Positions 14,623-20,157 of a DNA stretch of 20,157 nucleotides are shown piece by piece. The stretch is from a virus. A model generated the notes under the pieces. That model made no database searches and was not told the DNA's origin. It was given only the letters and a program-made list of their open reading frames with translations. Made by a program: the position numbers and the translations under genes. Position 1 is the stretch's first letter. Each line of letters begins with the position of its first letter. The stretch is taken from IMG/VR virus record IMGVR_UViG_3300048833_000135, positions 1 through 20,157 of that record; one strand, written 5' to 3'.

Positions 14623-14970
14623 TCAGTCCCGGTCGGCGATGACGAGGAGCATGGTGCCGCGGCTGGGGAACGTCTGCTGCTTGGCGCCGGGCCATGTGAC
14701 GCGGACGTAGTAGCGGTAGTTCCCCTCGAGGTCGGTGTTGCCGGAGGCCCAGGCGTAGGAGACGTCGCCGTGGGTGTCGGGGTCGTCGTCGACCTGGTCG
14801 ACGGTCATGGCCTCGTCGACAGTGGGCTCGTCCTCGCCCTGGCGGACGACGACGAGGGTGACGGCGGCGGCGTTGGCGAGGTCGACGCGGGCGCCGGTCT
14901 CGTCGGTGAGGGTGAGCTCGAGGGCGGGCTCGAGGTCGCCGGTGCGGAGGTAGACGGCGTCGCTGCTCAC
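14623..14970 (-). CDS. BppU N-terminal-like small tail protein
   Basis: This 115-residue protein matches the pattern of the baseplate upper protein N-terminal domain: YLRTGDLEPALELTLTDETG (residues 7-26), then a strand region VTLVVVRQGE, a central GDVSYAWASGNTDLEG, and YRYYVRVTWPGAKQQTFPS. It is a beta sandwich of the kind used as an attachment domain in tail fibres and baseplates, here standing alone without the usual C-terminal receptor-binding part. The start is GTG at 14970, preceded by GGAGG with a 7-base gap. The stop of the repeat protein overlaps no coding bases but is one base before the GTG. A connector role for the neighbouring fibre proteins is inferred. Confidence 0.7.
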   Translation of the reverse strand: MSSDAVYLRTGDLEPALELTLTDETGARVDLANAAAVTLVVVRQGEDEPTVDEAMTVDQVDDDPDTHGDVSYAWASGNTDLEGNYRYYVRVTWPGAKQQTFPSRGTMLLVIADRD

Positions 14971-14971
14971 G

Positions 14972-17323
14972 TCAAGGCCTCCGGACGGTGATGCGGCCCT
15001 CGCGGGCGGAGCGGACGGTCACGGCGCCCGGGCTGGTGCGGACCGTGATCGTGGCGGCGGGGCGTCGCCGGACGGTGATGCCGCTGCTGGTGGTGCGCAG
15101 GACGAGGACGCCGGTGTGGGTGCGGACGATGAGGCGGGGGCCGTGGACGTGGGGGTAGTCGACGAACCCGGCGAGTACTGCGTGGGCCTCGTCGAGCTCG
15201 GTGGTGATGCCGAGGTCAACGAGACGGGCTGCGGTGAGGGGCTGGGTGGTGTCGAGCTCGCCGGCGAGGGCGAGGTCGACGAGCCTGGCCGCGGTGGTGG
15301 TGAGGAGGGCGTCGGTCTCGGCGGCCTGGTCGAGGCCGATCACGCGGGTCGCGGACCCGGCGATCGCGGTGTCGGTCTCGGTGGCGAGGCCGACCTGCAC
15401 GAGCCGGACGACCGCGGCGGGCAGGGGGGTGCTGGAGTCCGTCGGGAGGCCGACGTCGGTCGCGTGGCCCTCGGTGAGCGGGAGGACCTCGTCGGTCTCG
15501 GTGGCGAGGCCGGCGGCGACGAGGCGGGCGAGCGCGGGCGGGAGGGGCTCGGCGGTCTCGGTCGCGATCGCGAGGGTGACGATCCACGCGAGCTGCAGGG
15601 GCTGGGTGGTGTCGGTCTCGGCCGGGATGGTGACCTGGACGGCGCGGGCGGCGGTGGCCGCGAGCGTGGTGCTGGTGTCGCTGGCGAGGCCGGCCTGCCG
15701 GATCCGGGTCGCGACGGCGGCGAGCGCCGTGTCGGCTTCGGCCTGGAGGGCGAGCTGCACGGCGCGTGCTGCGGTGAGCGGCTGGGCCGTGTCGGTCTCG
15801 GACGCGAGGCCTGCCGCAGCGACGCGGGCCGCCGTGGTCGGCTGCAGGGTGTCGGTCTGGGTGGGGAGGCCGGCCTGACGGATCCGAACGGAGGACGTCG
15901 CAGGAGCCGTGTCGGTCTCGGCCTGGACGCCCGCTGCGGCGACCCGGGCGCCGCTGGTGGGCTGCGCCGTGTCGGTCTCGGTCTGCAGGCCCAGCGCGGC
16001 TGCTCGGGCCGCACTGGTGGGCCGCGCGGTGTCGGTCTCGGACTGGACGCCTGCGGCGGCGACCCTGGCCGCCGTGGTCGGCTGCGGGGCGTCGGTCTCG
16101 GTGGGGAGGCCGGCCTGACGGATCCGAACGGAGGACGTCGCAGGAGCCGTGTCGGTCTCGGACGCCAGGCCTGCGGCGGCGACGCGAGCCGCCGCGGTGG
16201 GCTGCGGGTTGCTGGTCTCGGACTGGATCGCGGCCACGGCGATGCGCGCGGCTGTGGTCGGCTGCGGGGTGTCGGTCTCCGCGATGACCGCGACCGCGGC
16301 GACGCGCGCCGCCGTGGTCGGCTGCGCGGTGCTCGTCTCGCTGGGGAGGCCGAGCTGCACGACGCGCGCGCCGGCGACGGCCAGGGCCGTGTCGGTCTCG
16401 GACGGCAGGCCGACGTCGACGGTGGTGCCGCCGCCGACCGGAGCGTTCGGGAGGATCGACACGACCGCGGTGAACCGCGAGTTCGTCGGCCCGGTCGTGA
16501 CGAACGTGCCGGCCGCGGCCAGCGACGTGGACCCGGACACGAGCTTGGCCGCGGCCCACGCGAACGCGTTGCGGGCGGACGCCGCCGCGGTGGAGGACTC
16601 CTCGACGGGGTCGGCCCAGCCGGCGGGGAGCGCGGCGGTGTCCAGGGTGGGCTGGGTGCCGTCGGCGTTGCCGCGGCCGCCGCCGAACCCGACGGCGAGC
16701 CAGTCGGTCTCCGCTGCGGTGTGGGCGGGGGTCTGCATGTTGTAGGGCGCGGACCCGTCACCGGCCGATGTGGCGGGGGTGATGGTGTCGTAGTCGCCCT
16801 GGGCGACGGCCACGAGGACCGCGGAGCCCTGGTTGGAGCCGGTCCAGGTGATCGTGACGGTGGCGCCGCCGGTGGTGGCCTTGAACGGCAGCCGCCAGAC
16901 GTAGTGCGCGGAGGACGCGTTCGCGATGACCGCGGACGCCTCAGCGGTCCAGGACTCCCCGGAGCCGGAGTTGTCGCTGATCGTCGCGGTGTTCGCGTTG
17001 CTCGAGCGGGACGTCTTGACCAGGACGACGCCGTCGGTGTCGCCCTCGAACGCCGGGATCGTCAGGGTGATCGTGGTGCCGCCGTCGACCTTCCCGAACG
17101 ACGTCCCCGCGACGTAGGGGCCGGTGTAGGGCTCGGGCGGGGTCGGCTGGGGCCCGTAGTCCTCGTCGAACCAGCCCTCGAGGACCTGGTCGGGTGAGAA
17201 CCAGGAGCTGATGCTGGTGCGCGGGTCGAACCAGAGCGGGTACAGCCCGGTGCTGTGCCCGCCGGGCGAGGCGGCGAGGAGCTCCGCGAGGGCCGTGCTC
17301 GACAGGGGGCTGGTGCCGAGCAT
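14972..17323 (-). CDS. Large fibre-like protein with 20-residue tandem repeats
   Basis: This 783-residue protein of unknown function has four parts. Residues 1-70 are a short N-terminal segment with a Pro-rich link. About 75-300 is a beta-sandwich-like domain (DGVVLVKTSRSSN, HYVWRLPFKATTGGATVTIT, TDWLAVGFGGG) of a type seen in many phage surface proteins. Residues 302-721 hold about 21 copies of a 20-residue repeat with consensus like GLPSETDTAQPTTAARV. The C-terminus (722-783) has short strands such as ITVRR, TITVRT and AVTVRS. Six-frame noise is excluded by the clean repeat pattern. The ATG at 17323 has AGGTGA just upstream, 4 bases after the preceding gene. A fibre stalk or elongated shaft is the likeliest role by position; the fold of the repeats is not known to me. 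Confidence 0.82.
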   Translation of the reverse strand: MLGTSPLSSTALAELLAASPGGHSTGLYPLWFDPRTSISSWFSPDQVLEGWFDEDYGPQPTPPEPYTGPYVAGTSFGKVDGGTTITLTIPAFEGDTDGVVLVKTSRSSNANTATISDNSGSGESWTAEASAVIANASSAHYVWRLPFKATTGGATVTITWTGSNQGSAVLVAVAQGDYDTITPATSAGDGSAPYNMQTPAHTAAETDWLAVGFGGGRGNADGTQPTLDTAALPAGWADPVEESSTAAASARNAFAWAAAKLVSGSTSLAAAGTFVTTGPTNSRFTAVVSILPNAPVGGGTTVDVGLPSETDTALAVAGARVVQLGLPSETSTAQPTTAARVAAVAVIAETDTPQPTTAARIAVAAIQSETSNPQPTAAARVAAAGLASETDTAPATSSVRIRQAGLPTETDAPQPTTAARVAAAGVQSETDTARPTSAARAAALGLQTETDTAQPTSGARVAAAGVQAETDTAPATSSVRIRQAGLPTQTDTLQPTTAARVAAAGLASETDTAQPLTAARAVQLALQAEADTALAAVATRIRQAGLASDTSTTLAATAARAVQVTIPAETDTTQPLQLAWIVTLAIATETAEPLPPALARLVAAGLATETDEVLPLTEGHATDVGLPTDSSTPLPAAVVRLVQVGLATETDTAIAGSATRVIGLDQAAETDALLTTTAARLVDLALAGELDTTQPLTAARLVDLGITTELDEAHAVLAGFVDYPHVHGPRLIVRTHTGVLVLRTTSSGITVRRRPAATITVRTSPGAVTVRSAREGRITVRRP
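15860..15921 (-). repeat. 62-bp direct repeat, copy 1
   Basis: These 62 bases are identical to 16100-16161, exactly 240 bases away. This equals four repeat units and marks a recent duplication or gene conversion inside the array. Mismatches begin just outside both ends (15859/16099 and 15922/16162). Confidence 0.92.
16100..16161 (-). repeat. 62-bp direct repeat, copy 2
   Basis: This is the second copy of the 62-base identical block described at 15860-15921. Both encode the unusual unit ending SSVRI followed by the start RQAGLPT, which differ from the common A-A-R-V ending. Confidence 0.92.
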
Positions 17324-17327
17324 GGGG

Positions 17328-18275
17328 TCACCTCACGCGGAACCAGTGGCAGGCCATCTCCGAGCTGGAGTTGTTCGAGCAGCCGACCATGATCCCGATC
17401 TCGTCGGGGGTGAGGAAGGCGGAGGGGTCCTGCGCGGTGGCGACGGTGCGCCAGACGCGGCCGTCGGAGGAGACGAGGAAGTCGTAGGAGGTGCTCGAGT
17501 TCTTACGGATCCGCAGGTACAACTCGCGGTTGGTGAGCCCGTAGACGGCCTGGTTGCCCACGAAAGCGGAGGCGGCGCTGGTCGGGTTGTTCCACCGCCA
17601 GGACTCGACGGAGCGCTCGTTGATGCCGACCCAGGAGAGGAACTTCCCGGTGCCGGACTCCCGCAGGACGAGGCCGGCCATGACGTTGCCGGAGTCGAGG
17701 CCGACGTAGGACAGCTTGGTGGTTACGGTCCACGTGGACGGGAACCCGCTCAGCGAGCGCGTGAGCATGCGCACGTTGTCGCCGGAGGCGTTCTGCGGGG
17801 TGATGATCCCGGCGCCGAGCTCCTCGCGGTACGTGGACGTGCCCTGGTTCACCCACGCCCAGCCGGACGGCAGTGTGGTGCCGGAGCCGTCGAACTCGAC
17901 GTCGTAGGCCAGGGGTGCGCCGTTGAGGGCGTCGAAGGCGGCGCGGTCGTCGAGGCCGAACTTGTCGCTGATCTGCGCGGCGGGGGCGGTGAGGAAGACG
18001 TCCTTGGTGCCGGCGGAGAAGGAGACGAGGGCGCCGGCGTTGCTCGAGGCGAGGACCGTCTGCCGGGCCAGGGTTGTGGCTGCGGTGAGCTTGCCGATGC
18101 CGACCTCCCACTCGATGCCGCCGTCGGAGGCGATGCAGTAGTAGCAGAGGTCGTTCGTCGCGAGGACGGAGGCGAAGGTGCGGTACCCGGCGGCGGCGGT
18201 CCCGGACAGGGTGAGGTCGCCGGTGCCGGTCGTGGTGGTGGTGTCCCTGACGCGGTCGGCGACGACCAGGGTCAT
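17328..18275 (-). CDS. Tail fibre-like protein with lectin-like C-terminal domain
   Basis: This 315-residue protein has two parts. Residues about 1-105 match a widespread phage tail-fibre module: VADRVRDTTTTTGTGDLTL, GYRTFASV, WEVGIGKLTAATTLARQTV, and SFSAGTKDVFLTAPAAQI. Residues about 120-315 look like a concanavalin/laminin-G-like jelly roll (YDVEFDGSGTTLPSGWAWV, VTTKLSYVGLDSGNVMAGLV, LYLRIRKNSSTSYDFLVSSD, EIGIMVGCSNNSS), the kind used to bind sugars. The ATG at 18275 shares one base with the upstream stop (TGATG). A frame open to 19355 upstream of this ATG is Arg/His-rich shadow of the 281-residue gene and was left out. A role in host recognition is inferred from the architecture. Confidence 0.85.
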   Translation of the reverse strand: MTLVVADRVRDTTTTTGTGDLTLSGTAAAGYRTFASVLATNDLCYYCIASDGGIEWEVGIGKLTAATTLARQTVLASSNAGALVSFSAGTKDVFLTAPAAQISDKFGLDDRAAFDALNGAPLAYDVEFDGSGTTLPSGWAWVNQGTSTYREELGAGIITPQNASGDNVRMLTRSLSGFPSTWTVTTKLSYVGLDSGNVMAGLVLRESGTGKFLSWVGINERSVESWRWNNPTSAASAFVGNQAVYGLTNRELYLRIRKNSSTSYDFLVSSDGRVWRTVATAQDPSAFLTPDEIGIMVGCSNNSSSEMACHWFRVR

Positions 18276-19120
18276 CAGGCGACTTCCTGGAAGTAGACGA
18301 CCGAGCCGGCCTTCGCCACGATCGCGGAGGACGCCACCTCGGAGGCGAACCGGGCGATCACGTTCCCGTTCGCGGTGGCCTCGTAGAAGCCCTCGATGAC
18401 GGCGATGTTCGCGCCCGTCGCGGCGGACGAGGCGTTCGACGCGGCCGGGAGGTCGTGCGCGGCGCTGCCCTCGATCGTGGTCACCGATGTCGTGGTGAGG
18501 CTGACCTCGGAGCGGTAGCGCATCGTGCCGCCGGGGCCGTTGATTCCCCACCGGGACCCGGTGGTGGTCGCGGCGGCGGTGTACTGGATGACGAACCGGA
18601 ACCAGTACTTCTTGCCCGAGGTGACCGGGAAGGACAGGCCGGTCACGTCGGCGATGGTGTTCGCGGTCGCGTTGTTGTTGGTGACGTCGGCAGCGAGGAC
18701 GGCGACGTTGATGCCGGAGTTGACGGCGTTGCTGCCCTGGTTCTGGCTGGTCTTGACCGCTCCGGAGCTGGTGAGGACCTGGAACCCGACGCCGTCGAGG
18801 AACTGCAGGACCTCCCCGGGCGCGAGGGCGGTGGAGAAGATGTCGGCGGCGTTGGTGCCGTCGGTGTGGCGCACGGTGACCGTGTTCGTCACCGACGCGT
18901 GGGTGTTCCGGACGAGCAGGGACTGCACGTTGCGCTGCGTCGACGCCGCCGGCGCTGCGACGACGTCGGTGGTGGTCGCGGTCGCGATGGCCACGGTGTT
19001 GGTGCGGCCCGGGGTGATGGTCCCCGAGGCGTTGTCGACCCAGGTCGCGTGGACGTCGACGTCGCCCGCGGCGGAGGTGACCAGCTGGATCTTGTCGCTC
19101 GTGCTGGTCAGCAGCAGCAT
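18275..19120 (-). CDS. Tail fibre/tail surface protein, two common phage modules
   Basis: This 281-residue protein begins MLLLTSTSDKIQLVTSAAGD followed by a beta-rich region with VDVHATWVDNASGTITPG, RNVQSLLVRNTH, and APGEVLQFLDG (residues 1-115). This N-terminal module recurs in tail genes of phages from unrelated hosts. Residues about 138-281 form a second module: DVTNNNATANTIADVTGLSF, KKYWFRFVIQYTAAATTTGSR, IEGFYEATANGNVIARFASE, and KAGSVVYFQEV, typical of fibre C-terminal beta sandwiches. The ATG has GGAGG with a 7-base gap, a good ribosome site. The gene sits between the beta-helix and lectin-like genes, suggesting parts of one adhesion apparatus. Confidence 0.8.
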   Translation of the reverse strand: MLLLTSTSDKIQLVTSAAGDVDVHATWVDNASGTITPGRTNTVAIATATTTDVVAAPAASTQRNVQSLLVRNTHASVTNTVTVRHTDGTNAADIFSTALAPGEVLQFLDGVGFQVLTSSGAVKTSQNQGSNAVNSGINVAVLAADVTNNNATANTIADVTGLSFPVTSGKKYWFRFVIQYTAAATTTGSRWGINGPGGTMRYRSEVSLTTTSVTTIEGSAAHDLPAASNASSAATGANIAVIEGFYEATANGNVIARFASEVASSAIVAKAGSVVYFQEVA

Positions 19121-19123
19121 CGG

Positions 19124-20107
19124 TCAGCCTCCAGCCTGCACGTAGCCGGGGGTGGTGTAGCCGAGGCCGGCGCCGCCGGTGAAGTCCTCGGTCGGCTTGG
19201 TGTGGAGGATGCCGGGCCACATGGCGGGCTTCCACTCGCCGGCCGACGGGCCCCAGCAGTGGACCTGGCTGGTCCGCACCGACCCGGGCGGGGGCACGAG
19301 CCAGAGGGTGTACTTCCCGTTCACGGACTCGAAGTCGCAGCGGTGCATCTCCCACGAGCCCTCGACCGGGGCGGACACGGTGTTGAGGTCGTGGGCGTTG
19401 AGGAACGCGGCCTGGTAGTTGGTGCGGCCCTTGAGGCCGTCGACGCGCAGGGTGCGGGGCCCGTTCCAGGTCTGGAGGATGTCGGCGTGGTTGGTGGCCT
19501 GCGTGCCGGAGCAGAGGCCGTCCACGTGGACGTTCTCGATCTGCACGGTCGAGGCCGGTGAGGCGTTGTCGATGCCCTCGGTGAAGTCGCCGCCGACGGC
19601 GCGGAACCGGACGCCCTCGAGGTGGACGGTGCCGGCGTTGTTCTTGAGGTAGGCGGCGCGTCGGACGCCGTTCGCGCCGGTGACGTCGACCTGGCCGCCG
19701 ATGACGACGACGTTGCGGCCGCCCTCGATCACGAGCCCGTTGGGCATGGTGATCGCCCGGTCGGTCGGGAGCTTGAGGATGTAGTCCTTGGCCGGGTCGA
19801 GCTTGGGCAGCGCGGACCCGACGTTGAGCGTGGTCGGGTTGACCAGCTGCGGGGGTGCCCAGCGCAGCTTGGGGCGGCCGTCGCCGGCCGGGGGCGGCGG
19901 GTCGACGGGGCCCGGGTCGACCGGCGGGCCCGGGTTCTCGAGCTCGGCGATGCGGGCGCGCAGCTGCGCGATCGTCTCGTCCCGCGCGGCGACGGAGGCC
20001 TCGGCGTCGTCGAGCTGCGCGGACAGGGCCGCGGCTGACGCGTTGAGCGCGGTGATCTCGGCGTCGGCGGCGGCGCCGAGCGCCGCGGCCTGGTCCTGGT
20101 AGCCCAT
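19124..20107 (-). CDS. Coiled-coil plus right-handed beta-helix protein (tail spike-like)
   Basis: This 327-residue protein has an N-terminal helix of Ala/Glu/Asp heptads (about 1-57), likely a trimeric coiled coil. A Pro/Gly-rich linker (59-75) follows. A beta-helix pattern of short strands runs at about 105-290 (ITMPNGLVIEGGRNVVVIGG, VHLEGVRFRAVGGDF, VQIENVHVDG, LRVDGLKGRTNYQAAFL). The motif NHADILQTWNGP (about 206-217) with Asp and Gln resembles the conserved part of pectate-lyase-like beta-helix proteins. It could be a tail spike that binds or cuts a host polysaccharide; the enzyme activity is not shown. The ATG at 20107 lies 5 bases after the stop of the previous gene. No clear ribosome site is seen. 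The C-terminus is Gly/Trp-rich. Confidence 0.82.
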   Translation of the reverse strand: MGYQDQAAALGAAADAEITALNASAAALSAQLDDAEASVAARDETIAQLRARIAELENPGPPVDPGPVDPPPPAGDGRPKLRWAPPQLVNPTTLNVGSALPKLDPAKDYILKLPTDRAITMPNGLVIEGGRNVVVIGGQVDVTGANGVRRAAYLKNNAGTVHLEGVRFRAVGGDFTEGIDNASPASTVQIENVHVDGLCSGTQATNHADILQTWNGPRTLRVDGLKGRTNYQAAFLNAHDLNTVSAPVEGSWEMHRCDFESVNGKYTLWLVPPPGSVRTSQVHCWGPSAGEWKPAMWPGILHTKPTEDFTGGAGLGYTTPGYVQAGG

Positions 20108-20112
20108 CGCCG

Positions 20113-20157
20113 TCAGCTCGCGCGGAAGAAGCCGGCCGGGTCCCAGCGCAGCTCGAT
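20113..20157 (-). CDS. 3' end of an upstream gene, cut by window edge
   Basis: The last 14 codons before the stop read I-E-L-R-W-D-P-A-G-F-F-R-A-S. The next gene's ATG is 5 bases on, so it is part of the same transcription unit. Too little is present to name a family. Its position before the beta-helix gene suggests another fibre or tail-related protein. Confidence 0.5.
   Translation of the reverse strand: MELRWDPAGFFRAS

Larger units (their letters stand above)
15161..16420 (-). repeat. About 21 tandem copies of a 60-base coding repeat
   Basis: The units are 60 bases each, in frame, from residue 302 (16420) to residue 721 (15161). The best conserved core is E-T-D-T-A-x-P with A-A-R-V at the end, and the DNA keeps the string GTGTCGGTCTCGG on the plus strand in many units. 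Units 1-13 are close to each other; units 14-21 are more diverged, with the last one degenerate. Spacing is exact, with no spacers of unrelated sequence. Confidence 0.93.

Noticed and set aside
15161-16420. Tandem 60-base units as a possible CRISPR array
   Set aside because: Units are contiguous, coding and diverged through their whole length; there are no constant repeats alternating with unique spacers and no cas genes.
15116-17197. A 693-codon plus-strand open frame with its own repeats opposite the repeat protein
   Set aside because: Its repeats mirror the 60-base units of the minus-strand gene; there is no fitting start site, no recognisable domain, and it runs against the operon.
18276-19355. 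Upstream extension of the lectin-like protein frame (675 residues)
   Set aside because: The added part is an Arg/His-rich shadow of the 281-residue gene, and TGATG coupling at 18275 marks the real start.

Overview
The window is a block of very GC-rich DNA with about 22 tightly packed genes, all read from the minus strand, so transcription runs from position 20157 towards position 1. Gene content and order are those of the head and tail module of a long-tailed, non-contractile phage (siphovirus). The high GC, the GTG starts and the protein families (terminase, HNH, scaffold, capsid, glycosyltransferases) point to a phage or prophage of a high-GC actinobacterium. Host genus cannot be told from the sequence. 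No integrase, repressor, lysis, tRNA or host gene is visible, so a free phage and a prophage cannot be separated here.

Region A (20157-14623) holds adhesion and fibre-type genes: the end of an unknown gene, a coiled-coil plus beta-helix protein, two mosaic tail-fibre-like proteins (one with a lectin-like C-terminus), a 783-residue protein with about 21 copies of a 20-residue repeat, and a small BppU-like protein. Region B (14620-13054) holds two small GT-A type glycosyltransferases and an HNH nuclease. Region C (12913-7985) is the packaging and head-start module: small and large terminase, SPP1-type portal, MuF-like minor head protein, scaffold. Region D (7922-4584) has the major capsid protein, a GT4 glycosyltransferase directly behind it, then head-tail connectors, a gp10-like protein and a tail terminator. 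Region E (4504-1) has the tail tube protein, the G and G-T tail assembly chaperones with a -1 frameshift site, the tape measure protein (1036 residues), and the first ten codons of the next tail gene.

The genes work together as follows. TerS, TerL and HNH cut and pump DNA through the portal into a shell of capsid protein built on the scaffold. The connectors close the head. The chaperones and tape measure set the tail length while tube protein polymerises. The fibre genes presumably supply receptor binding. Three glycosyltransferases inside the structural operon suggest that virion proteins are sugar-coated.

The points most worth following are the 20-residue repeat protein with its 62-bp internal duplication, the fibre genes lying upstream of the terminase instead of behind the tape measure, the three glycosyltransferases, a 14-bp-stem hairpin just after the tail tube gene, and a hairpin that contains the capsid Shine-Dalgarno. 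I see no clearly new defence or enzyme system. All intergenic gaps are shorter than 150 bases.
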